Of a DNA stretch of 7,898 nt, positions 1-6,303 are shown in pieces. The stretch is from an uncultured Bacilli bacterium. GTDB taxonomy: Bacteria > Bacillota_I > Bacilli_A > RF39 > UBA660. Position 1 is the first letter of the stretch, and the number at the start of each line of letters is the position of its first letter. Both the position numbers and the translations under genes were made by a program. The notes under the pieces are model-generated. The model worked only from the letters and a program-made list of their open reading frames with translations, was not told where the DNA came from and made no database searches. The stretch lies in contig CAKPDJ010000059.1 in NCBI GenBank assembly GCA_934148875.1, positions 1 through 7,898 on the forward strand. Direction: 5' to 3'.

Positions 1-882
1 CCAGATTATTTAGAACAAAAACCAAAAATGAACTACGGTGAAGTAGAACAAGTAATAGTGGAAGGTAAACATGAACCTCTAGTATCAAAAGAAGATTTTA
101 AAAAGGTTCAGCAAATAATGGATAGCCATTCTAAGCCAATAAAAGTAGGGAGAAAACAAGTAAATGGAGTTGCTAAAAATATATGGAGTAAGAAATTAGT
201 ATGTGAATGTAGTTCTAACTTTAATAGAAAGATATATCATAAGAATAAAAATAATACAACATATTGTTATGTTTGCTATAAAAAGAAAATGCATCCGAAA
301 AATAGATTTAAAGAAAGTTGTGAAGTTAAAGAAGTTCAAGAATGGAAATTACAATACATGGCTGAAGCGATATTTAGGAGTCTTACACAGGATATAAATA
401 ATAGAAAAGAGCTATATGATAGGTTAATAAGAGGAATAGATATGGGAGAATATCCTGAGAAAAAAATAAAACAAAGAATTAGTGAATTAAAACAATTACT
501 AGAAAATGAAACAGCAAAATTAGATAAATTAATTGATTCGTATTTAGATCAAACTATTGATTTAACTATGTATGATATTTTTCAAAAAAAATTATCAAGT
601 AGAATAGAAAAGTATAAAATAGAAATAAATGAATTAGAGAAAAAATATGAATCAATAGAACCATTAGATGTAAGAATAGAAAAAGTAAAAATGAGTATTC
701 GTAAATTATTAGATATTGATTATAATGGTGTTGATGAAAAAATAATAGAAGAATTTGTAGAAAAAATAATAGTTCATAAAGATTACTTTGAGTGGAAATT
801 AAATTTTATGAATGACACAATAAAATTAGAAATTAGAGGTAAAAGTAAGGCAGATTGTTTTTTAATAGAATACAAAGAATAA
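1..882 (+). CDS. Large serine recombinase, C-terminal part (5' end outside window)
   Basis: The reading frame is open from the first base, so the first in-window ATG (28) is internal and the gene starts upstream. Visible in order: the end of the Recombinase domain (the 'VEGKHEPLVSKEDF' stretch is typical of the family), a zinc ribbon with C-E-C at 202-210 and C-Y-V-C at 265-276, then a long charged coiled coil (about 360-690), and a final 'FEWKLNF' segment before the stop. In this family the N-terminal Ser catalytic domain cuts and rejoins DNA, while the zinc ribbon and coiled coil bind att sites and hold synapses. The catalytic residues are not in view, so activity cannot be judged. The zinc ribbon reads CECSS where the second copy at 5390-6243 has CECGS, a change at a usually conserved glycine. 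The last residues (EYKE) differ from the other copy. The family assignment is firm; the element it moves is inferred. Confidence 0.93.
   Translation, partial: PDYLEQKPKMNYGEVEQVIVEGKHEPLVSKEDFKKVQQIMDSHSKPIKVGRKQVNGVAKNIWSKKLVCECSSNFNRKIYHKNKNNTTYCYVCYKKKMHPKNRFKESCEVKEVQEWKLQYMAEAIFRSLTQDINNRKELYDRLIRGIDMGEYPEKKIKQRISELKQLLENETAKLDKLIDSYLDQTIDLTMYDIFQKKLSSRIEKYKIEINELEKKYESIEPLDVRIEKVKMSIRKLLDIDYNGVDEKIIEEFVEKIIVHKDYFEWKLNFMNDTIKLEIRGKSKADCFLIEYKE
127..870 (+). repeat. Direct repeat of recombinase 3' half, copy A
   Basis: This aligns without gaps to 5482-6225 at a constant offset of 5355 bases. I counted by hand about 57 mismatches in 744 bases (about 92% identity), including a stretch around 446-565 with none. 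Homology stops abruptly around 870, a few codons before the stop, where the cargo-side sequence begins. Confidence 0.95.
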
Positions 883-941
883 GATTTCGGTTATTAAATA
901 ATTTTATTAAATATAGTATATAAAAAAGGTTAAATATGTAG

Positions 942-968
942 TATAATAAGTATTTGAAAAGTGGTGAT
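942..968 (+). promoter_or_regulatory. Promoter -10 and ribosome-binding site of the HEPN-type gene
   Basis: A perfect TATAAT lies at 942-947 with no good -35 hexamer 17 bases upstream. A transcript would start near 954 and carry a leader of about 15 bases. GGTGAT at 963-968 can pair with the 16S anti-SD tail directly ahead of ATG 969, which favours that start over the TTG at 954. The site lies in the 86-base gap after the recombinase, so the cargo gene seems to have its own promoter. Confidence 0.5.
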
Positions 969-2891
969 ATGGTGGACAGAGTCAAATTTTATTCTAATAG
1001 TGATATGACAACAGCATATAATTTTAACAAAGCTATTGAAGTTACAAAATCAATTACTGACAAAGACTATACAATAAATGAAATATTAGAATTTTATAAT
1101 ATTCTAAAGATATTTAATCCAGAATATTTAAAATATCAAAATGAAGATATTAGAAATAATTGCATTAAATCATCAAAACAAATAAATAAAATAATTGGTA
1201 AATTTTGTTCTAGTATTGACGAGAATAATATAGAAGAGCATTTAAATAACGTAGAATTAAATTATGTAGAGGATTTTTTTGAAATTATTGATAAGTACAA
1301 AATTTATGAAAGAATCAGTGAAGAAAAAATTTCTGAACTGCTAGATAAAAAAGATTCTTATTTACATATAATTCTACATAATAAGAATGTAGTGTTTGCG
1401 TATGATGAAATAATACGAGAAAAATTACTAAAATATAGAGATAGTGCGGAATTATTGCTTGATGAGTTTGAAATAGATCATTTGGGTAATTATTCTTCTA
1501 TAACATTTCCTAAAATTTTAACTAATGAAGATAAGAATATAATTCTTGTAAATTACATTAATAGTGAATTTGCAAATTTAAATTATTTAAGGTTAATAGT
1601 AAATTTACAAGCAACTAATCAATTGAATGTTTATGATAAAACAAAATTATTAGCAAAAAAGAAAGCCGAAGAGCAAGAGAAAAAATTATTTGAAAATAAC
1701 CCAGGCATAGAAATGTCAATATTAGTTCAGTTCAAAGAGAACTTAATAGAAACTGTAGAATACAATATTAAAGGCCAAAATTGGGAGTTTTTCTACGATA
1801 TAAATTGGATAAAAGAAAATAAAAACGATAATAGTACTTTACTAAATAATTTTATATACTTATTTGAATATGTTGATACACAGATGAGGTGGAATTTAGT
1901 TAGTAAGATTAATTTGATGGGTGTATTTGAAAGGAATCTTTTTATGCGTTCTAAAAGAGACTATCATATTGGCACGGTATTTAATAGATTGAATCAACTC
2001 GCAGATATTCAAATGCATGGATATTGCGTTCAATTGGAAAAATTGAATATTCGAATTGAAGATGTTCTTGAATGGTTTTTCAACTATTATTTAGTTAAAG
2101 AATTTAATATTGAAAATTATAATATTAGTCTTCCATCAAAAGATTCAAATTATCTTGAAAAATGCAGAACAATATTACCTGAAATTGATAGTTGCCTAAA
2201 ACAATTTAATTATTTGGTAGAGGATGGAAAAATTGATCCAGAATTATTGCAAATATCTTCAACACATTTATTCTTTAAGGACGTAAGAAGTTTATTAAAA
2301 AATAAATATGTGTATTCTAACGGAAGAAAATATGATTTAATTGCTTATTATTTCTTTTCTGATCAATGTATGTTATCTTACTTTGAAGAAACGAAGAAAA
2401 GTTATAAGAATTTCTACGAATTGCTTTTAAAAGAAAAAATAAAAAAGGAAAATATAGTTAAATATGAACAGTCGTCATTACAAAAACTAATTGATGATAA
2501 TTATGTTTATATTGATGAAGAAGGATATATAAGAATTAAGAATAAAATTCAAATATCTATATTATATGATTTATATATGAATGATGTAATTAGCTACTGG
2601 AAATTAAATGAAAAACAAAGAAAAGAAATAGATATTTTGGTGCAAAAGGGATTATTGAAATTTGAAAGTACATTATTTTCAAAACCTGAGCAGGATTATT
2701 TAAATTATTATTTAAATAAATCTGAATTTATTAATTCGTTAGATTTAAGAAATATGTATGGTCATGGAACACAACCATTTGGAAATGAAGACGTACACCA
2801 TAGTAACTATATTAGATTCCTAAAACTATTTGTTCTTATAATTATAAAAATTAATGATGAACTATGTATTAGAGATAAAATGAAGGAGTAA
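969..2891 (+). CDS. 640-aa uncharacterised protein with C-terminal HEPN-type RNxxxH motif; candidate defence RNase
   Basis: I do not recognise the family. The protein is large, Lys/Glu/Asn-rich and predicted mainly helical, with no signal peptide and no clear membrane segment. A charged helix lies at about residues 220-240 (KKKAEEQEKK). Near the C-terminus is LRNMYGHG, with R594, N595 and H599: the R-x4-H arrangement of HEPN ribonucleases, with the common N after R. Hydrophobic helices (about 610-632, ending KINDEL) follow it, as in HEPN four-helix bundles. HEPN proteins usually cut RNA as dimers in abortive-infection, toxin-antitoxin and CRISPR effector settings; here that is inference from one motif. 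ATG 969 is chosen because TATAAT at 942 and GGTGAT at 963 suit it; GTG 972 is also possible. It is a single gene after a recombinase and before the tail repeat and terminator, matching the position of the OLD-type gene at 6304. An alternative is a structural or regulatory HEPN without nuclease activity. Confidence 0.72.
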   Translation: MVDRVKFYSNSDMTTAYNFNKAIEVTKSITDKDYTINEILEFYNILKIFNPEYLKYQNEDIRNNCIKSSKQINKIIGKFCSSIDENNIEEHLNNVELNYVEDFFEIIDKYKIYERISEEKISELLDKKDSYLHIILHNKNVVFAYDEIIREKLLKYRDSAELLLDEFEIDHLGNYSSITFPKILTNEDKNIILVNYINSEFANLNYLRLIVNLQATNQLNVYDKTKLLAKKKAEEQEKKLFENNPGIEMSILVQFKENLIETVEYNIKGQNWEFFYDINWIKENKNDNSTLLNNFIYLFEYVDTQMRWNLVSKINLMGVFERNLFMRSKRDYHIGTVFNRLNQLADIQMHGYCVQLEKLNIRIEDVLEWFFNYYLVKEFNIENYNISLPSKDSNYLEKCRTILPEIDSCLKQFNYLVEDGKIDPELLQISSTHLFFKDVRSLLKNKYVYSNGRKYDLIAYYFFSDQCMLSYFEETKKSYKNFYELLLKEKIKKENIVKYEQSSLQKLIDDNYVYIDEEGYIRIKNKIQISILYDLYMNDVISYWKLNEKQRKEIDILVQKGLLKFESTLFSKPEQDYLNYYLNKSEFINSLDLRNMYGHGTQPFGNEDVHHSNYIRFLKLFVLIIIKINDELCIRDKMKE

Positions 2892-2927
2892 CAAACTATA
2901 TAATCTTTTAAAAAATAAATAAACAAA

Positions 2928-3020
2928 GTTATCTTAGTAAAAATAGAATGACAAGTTGTTCCAATAAGTTTTCCTATGCATTATGGGACACAAGCTGCTA
3001 TCAAAGCGAGTGAAAAATAG
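2928..3020 (+). repeat. Decayed 3' gene end ('tail'), copy A
   Basis: This is homologous to 7583-7673. In the frame ending at TAG 3018-3020 it reads (K)VILVKIE, stop, then QVVPISFPMHYG and TQAAIKASEK. Against the other copy, eight third-position changes are all synonymous, four changes are at first positions and none are at second positions in sense codons, the signature of a once-selected protein end. This copy is broken by TGA at 2949-2951, where the other copy has CGA. No start or ribosome-binding site serves it, so it probably survives only as 3' UTR of the upstream gene. I do not recognise the parent protein. Confidence 0.75.
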
Positions 3021-3052
3021 AGCGCATAAGCGTACTAAAATAAAATAATATG

Positions 3053-3076
3053 AAAGAGCTGAAAAGCTCTTTTTTT
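3053..3076 (+). terminator. Intrinsic terminator after the HEPN-type cassette
   Basis: AAAGAGCT (3053-3060), a GAAA tetraloop and AGCTCTTT (3065-3072) form a perfect 8-bp stem running into a T tract ending at 3076. It would end transcription from the gene at 969 after passing through the tail repeat. Confidence 0.88.
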
Positions 3077-3159
3077 CGTTGCAATAAAAAGAAAAGATTG
3101 ATAAACAAAAGAATAAATAAGTGTTAGCTAGTGTAGTAATAAAAATGTTGTATTTTAAT
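3077..3159 (+). other. AT-rich intergenic stretch, part of the gap before the HTH gene
   Basis: This is part of the 343-base gap between 2891 and 3235. It holds no ORF with a ribosome-binding site. TTGATA at 3108-3113 could be a -35, but the best -10 candidates (TAGTAAT at 3134) are spaced too far for a confident promoter. The promoter of the HTH gene probably lies here. Confidence 0.3.
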
Positions 3160-3197
3160 AAAAAATAGTCGCAATATAGTTCGGACGACTATTTTTT
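3160..3197 (+). promoter_or_regulatory. Perfect 12-bp inverted repeat upstream of HTH gene (terminator, attenuator or operator)
   Basis: AAAAAATAGTCG (3160-3171) and CGACTATTTTTT (3186-3197) are perfect inverted copies around a 14-base loop; the right arm ends in six T. As RNA this is a plausible intrinsic terminator in the leader of the gene starting at 3235. As DNA, its ATAGTCG/CGACTAT arms could be an operator for the HTH protein. It sits 84 bases after the terminator at 3053-3076, so a second simple gene-end terminator seems unneeded unless a short transcript arises between them. Confidence 0.6.
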
Positions 3198-3234
3198 GTT
3201 GGGAAAATACACAAATAAGAAAGGAATGATGAAA

Positions 3235-3705
3235 ATGTATTATGTTAAACCAACTTTAAAAAATCTATCTCAAGGAGCAAGACTTGAGTATGTAAGAAAA
3301 TATAGACATATGAGTGCAGATGATGTGGCAGAATATTTTGGCTTTGGAGGCAAAGATCCACATAAAACTTTTAATAGTTATGAAACCAACTATAGGGCAC
3401 CAAGTAAAGGAAGGCTAAAAGAAATAGCAGAGTTATACGAAGTAAGTGTTAATGCTATAAAGAAATATGATTTTAATAATCCAATAGATGTTATTTGCTT
3501 TCATATGTGGTTAGAAGAAGAATTTCCATATTATGATATAAAATTTGATTGTGACAGTCATGAAGATACTGAATATAATGCGGTTGTTTTAAATGCAATT
3601 CATCAATGGCAACAAATGAGAGAAAAAAGAGAAAATTTTGAAATATCGGATGATGAATATCTTGAATGGAAATTAAACTTTGAAATGGAGAAAATAATTA
3701 TGTAA
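3235..3705 (+). CDS. Small HTH (XRE-like) DNA-binding protein
   Basis: The predicted protein has 156 residues. Residues about 10-70 form a Cro/C1-type helix-turn-helix: GARLEYVRKYRHMS, then ADDVAEYFGF, a loop with the NSYE pattern, then KGRLKEIAELYEVSVNAI. The fold usually binds operator DNA as a dimer. The rest is an acidic helical region ending in a 'DDEYLEWKLNF' segment of unknown role. ATG 3235 is preferred because AAGGA at 3221-3225 is 9 bases upstream; ATG 3229 and 3226 are alternatives, and the TTG codons at 3196-3201 lie inside the hairpin and are unlikely. The inverted repeat at 3160-3197 is a natural candidate for autoregulation. The next gene, 94 bases downstream, has its own promoter-like site, so an operon is uncertain. 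The HTH call is good; the target is unknown. Confidence 0.8.
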   Translation: MYYVKPTLKNLSQGARLEYVRKYRHMSADDVAEYFGFGGKDPHKTFNSYETNYRAPSKGRLKEIAELYEVSVNAIKKYDFNNPIDVICFHMWLEEEFPYYDIKFDCDSHEDTEYNAVVLNAIHQWQQMREKRENFEISDDEYLEWKLNFEMEKIIM

Positions 3706-3767
3706 AGTTTCTATTTAGTAACATTTTTGTTAAACAATTATAAAAAATAGAAATTTTTTCTTTTTTG

Positions 3768-3794
3768 TGATATAATAACAAGTCAAAAAGGAGG
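3768..3794 (+). promoter_or_regulatory. Extended -10 promoter and strong ribosome-binding site of the kinase-like gene
   Basis: TGATATAAT at 3768-3776 is an extended -10 element, which can work without a good -35; none is visible and the upstream sequence is T-rich. AAGGAGG at 3788-3794 lies 5 bases before ATG 3800 and fixes that start. Confidence 0.6.
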
Positions 3795-3799
3795 ATTAT

Positions 3800-5263
3800 A
3801 TGGCTCTTAATACATTAGAATATTTAAAAGATGGTAAAGTTGAATTTGTTTTTCGTTGTACACCATATGATTATGAACACTTAATAGAAAATGTTAGAAA
3901 AGCACCAAATAGAATAGATATAATAAATGGCTTTCTTCCTAAATTAAAAGTGGATTTACCATCTTTTTGCTTTAATATTATCTATGACATACCTGAATTT
4001 ACAGATGTTGCATATGAGTTGCTAGATATTAGAAAAGTAACTCCAGAAATGTTAAATAATATTTTGAATAATTCTCCTTTAGGTCTTAAAATATTGTATG
4101 AAAATTTTGATTACTTCTTAACTCTTAATGAAGATACAAAGTATTTTGATTGCATTGTCAAATATGCTTTTGATAGTGATAATAGAGAATTGATTCATAT
4201 ATTATCAAGATATTCAGATTTACATATTCGTTATTTATTTATGGATTATTTAATTAAGAATTATCCAGATCAAATAGATACAGTATATGATGATATTACC
4301 AAATACACAACATCAGTTACTTATGAACCATTCGAACAATTAACGTTTTTGCCACGATTAATGAACCCAGATGATATTTCTAAATTAGCGGTTTTATTAC
4401 TAACAAATAATCGTGAAAAAGATTATAAAAAATTAAAAGAATTTATTCTTAAAGATTACAAGTATAATTATTTAGCTTCAGAATTATTAGCAGATAAATG
4501 GCTTGTTGATCCAGATACACACAGATTATTAAGCGATCCTAATAAAGAAAAAAAAGAAAGTATCTTTAGCGAAGATGCTGATGCATTATTTCGTACATCA
4601 GCTGATTATCGTTTTCCTTTATATTTAAGACATAAAGCGAAGATAAGTCAAGAATTGTTAGATGATTTTGCTTATCGTATAAGATATTTTCTTGAAGAAG
4701 ATAAAAGTCGTGAATTTGAATCTATATATCGTTGTGGTTTGGGGCGATTACTTGAAGAGTGGACTGAAAAATACATGGAATTAAGTCAAAGCAAGAAATA
4801 TGGTTTTGTAGGTGGAGGAACAACTTGTGATTGTTATAGAATTGGGGATTATGTTATTAAACTAGTAAAAACAAAATGGTCTTATGAAGATGTTATATGT
4901 CCAAATCTATATTTAATTGCTAAGAACTATGAAGAAATATATATAAGAGATAAAAAGGGTATTGTTGATGGTGGTTTAGAAGTTCAAAAATATTTGACCA
5001 GAAGAGCCGATAATATTGATCCTAAATATTTTAGATATTTTGATTTAGCTCTTGATAGATTAGGTTATAGAAGAACAGATACATTAACTAAAGGGCCATG
5101 TGGTGAAAATACTATGCTATTAGATACTTATCGTGATGCTGATTGTTTAAATCCAGAAAAAGTACCGGTTTGGTTTAGACAATGTCCTTTAGTATTAGTT
5201 GATAGAGATAGAATATATCCTAAAGATAAGATGTGTATAAAACAATTAAGAAGTGGTTACTAA
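3800..5263 (+). CDS. 487-aa protein with protein-kinase-like glycine loop near the C-terminus
   Basis: The function is unknown. Residues 1 to about 320 are a helical region without recognised motifs. At about 335-355 comes YGFVGGG (G338-G340), a following YRIGDYVIK and K354, resembling the glycine-rich loop and ATP-anchoring lysine of the protein-kinase N-lobe. The segment after it, KTKWSYEDVICP, and the ending with DRDR (468-471) and KQLRSGY look to me like a conserved but unnamed Bacillota family, recalled from general familiarity and not searched. No HRD or DFG motif is seen in the remaining 130 residues, so a full catalytic C-lobe is missing or highly altered; a pseudokinase or a nucleotide-binding sensor is possible. 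The start is fixed by AAGGAGG 5 bases upstream. It has its own promoter and terminator, so it is probably monocistronic. It lies between the two recombinase cassettes with no sign of being cargo. Confidence 0.72.
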   Translation: MALNTLEYLKDGKVEFVFRCTPYDYEHLIENVRKAPNRIDIINGFLPKLKVDLPSFCFNIIYDIPEFTDVAYELLDIRKVTPEMLNNILNNSPLGLKILYENFDYFLTLNEDTKYFDCIVKYAFDSDNRELIHILSRYSDLHIRYLFMDYLIKNYPDQIDTVYDDITKYTTSVTYEPFEQLTFLPRLMNPDDISKLAVLLLTNNREKDYKKLKEFILKDYKYNYLASELLADKWLVDPDTHRLLSDPNKEKKESIFSEDADALFRTSADYRFPLYLRHKAKISQELLDDFAYRIRYFLEEDKSREFESIYRCGLGRLLEEWTEKYMELSQSKKYGFVGGGTTCDCYRIGDYVIKLVKTKWSYEDVICPNLYLIAKNYEEIYIRDKKGIVDGGLEVQKYLTRRADNIDPKYFRYFDLALDRLGYRRTDTLTKGPCGENTMLLDTYRDADCLNPEKVPVWFRQCPLVLVDRDRIYPKDKMCIKQLRSGY

Positions 5264-5297
5264 AAAAGTAATTTATTCAATTGTAAAAATTATAGTT

Positions 5298-5322
5298 AAA
5301 AGAGGTAGAAATACTTCTTTTT
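5298..5322 (+). terminator. Intrinsic terminator of the kinase-like gene
   Basis: AAAAGAGGTA (5298-5307), a GAAA loop and TACTTCTTTT (5312-5321) form a 10-bp stem with one G-T pair and a short T run. It lies 35 bases after the stop at 5263. Confidence 0.82.
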
Positions 5323-5389
5323 ATTGTGCTTTAATCGCACCTTAGACTATTTTTTATAAATATAATAATTTAAATGTCGAGGTGATTAA
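5323..5389 (+). promoter_or_regulatory. Recombinase upstream region: -10 and strong ribosome-binding site; possible att border
   Basis: TATAAT at 5361-5366 with a poor -35, and GAGGTGAT at 5379-5386 ending 3 bases before ATG 5390, look like intact expression signals for a gene that is now broken. A small inverted repeat, GTGC (5326-5329) and GCAC (5337-5340), lies upstream. Serine recombinases often act on sites close to their own start, so an element border may lie here, but no att core can be named. Confidence 0.5.
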
Positions 5390-6243
5390 ATGAAAAGAAA
5401 AGTAGCAATATATGCTAGAGTTTCAACAGAACATGAAGCTCAATTATCGGCTTTAGAAAATCAAGTTCAGTACTATGATGGCATTCTAAACCAATAAAAT
5501 TAGGTAGAAAACAGGCGAATGGGGTTGCAAAAAATATATGGAGTAAGAAATTAGTTTGTGAATGTGGCTCTAACTTTAATAGAAAAATATATCATAAGAA
5601 TAAATACAATACAACATATTGTTATGTTTGCTATAACAAGAAAATTCATCCGAAAAATAGGTTTAAAGAAAGTTGTGAAGTTAAAGAAGTTCAAGAGTGG
5701 AAGTTACAATACATGGCTGAAGCAATATTCAGAAATCTTACACAGGATATCAATAATAGAAAAGAGCTATATGATAGGTTAATAAGAGGAATAGATATGG
5801 AAGAATATCCTGAGAAAAAAATAAAACAAAGAATTAGTGAATTAAAACAATTACTAGAAAATGAAACAGCAAAATTAGATAAATTAATTGATTCGTATTT
5901 AGATCAAACTATTGATTTAACTATGTATGATATATTTCAAAAGAAGTTATCAAGCAGAATAGAAAAATATAAAATAGAAATAAGTGAGTTAGAGAAGAAA
6001 TATGAATCCATAGAACCACTAGATGTAAGAGTAGAAAAAGCGAAAGCTAGTATTCGTAAATTATTAGACATTAACTATAATGGTGTTGATGAAAAAATAA
6101 TAGAAGAATTTATTGAAAAAATAATAGTTCATAAAGATTATTTTGAATGGAAATTAAACTTTATGAATGACACAATAGAATTAGAGATTAGAGGTAAAAG
6201 CAAAAAAGATGGTTTTTTAATGGAACATACCGATGACATTTAG
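5390..6243 (+). pseudogene. Large serine recombinase, internally deleted and frameshifted
   Basis: ATG 5390, behind an excellent GAGGTGAT site, begins with MKRKVAIYARVSTEHEAQ. This is the start of a serine recombinase, with the catalytic serine in the YARVST motif (S12). After 35 codons the frame ends at TAA 5495-5497. From 5482 a different frame (open since 5479) gives the family's C-terminal half: HSKPIK, the zinc ribbon CECGS and CYVC, the coiled coil and FEWKLNF, ending at TAG 6241-6243. The rest of the catalytic domain and the Recombinase domain are missing, probably 250-300 codons judging from usual family lengths of 500 or more residues. The loss is not a multiple of three. No ribosome-binding site precedes internal ATG 5713, so a C-terminal product is unlikely. 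The 3' part is about 92% identical to 127-870, so the intact relative upstream is a recent paralogue. It cannot catalyse recombination itself. Confidence 0.95.
5482..6225 (+). repeat. Direct repeat of recombinase 3' half, copy B
   Basis: This is the partner of 127-870, in the same orientation with no gaps. Homologous exchange between the two would remove or duplicate a 5355-base unit carrying the HEPN-type, HTH and kinase-like genes. Confidence 0.95.
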
Positions 6244-6271
6244 CATTAATATGGATTATTTTAAGTGTTTT

Positions 6272-6298
6272 TGATATAATAGGACATTAAGAAGGTGA
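6272..6298 (+). promoter_or_regulatory. Extended -10 promoter and ribosome-binding site of the OLD-type gene
   Basis: TGATATAAT at 6272-6280 is an extended -10 without a clear -35. GAAGGTGA at 6291-6298 lies 5 bases ahead of ATG 6304. As in the first cassette, the cargo promoter starts within about 30 bases of the recombinase stop. Confidence 0.6.
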
Positions 6299-6303
6299 AT
6301 TGC

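Noticed and set aside
203..397. 64-aa ORF overlapping the first recombinase, and its counterpart at 5558-5782
   Set aside because: Both are out-of-frame shadows of the recombinase coding sequence; they resemble each other only because the underlying repeats do, and they lack ribosome-binding sites.
954..968. TTG at 954 as the start of the HEPN-type gene
   Set aside because: It falls at the expected transcription start of the TATAAT at 942-947 and would have no leader or ribosome-binding site; ATG 969 follows GGTGAT.
3196..3234. TTG codons at 3196-3201 as the start of the HTH protein
   Set aside because: They lie in the arm and edge of the inverted repeat, and AAGGA at 3221-3225 points to ATG 3235.
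3662..3681. 20-base exact match between the 3' end of the HTH gene and 6143-6162 in the recombinase, both encoding EWKLNF
   Set aside because: Homology does not extend to either side and the composition is A-rich; a short shared peptide is the simpler explanation.
3235..5263. HTH and kinase-like genes as a HipB/HipA toxin-antitoxin pair
   Set aside because: The second gene has its own promoter and strong ribosome-binding site 94 bases away, lacks recognisable HipA motifs beyond a glycine loop, and the HTH protein is longer than HipB.
5332..5340. 9-base inverted match (TAATCGCAC here, GTGCGATTA at 7838-7846) as element ends
   Set aside because: It is too short in a window of this size, and the right-hand copy does not coincide with any other sign of a border.
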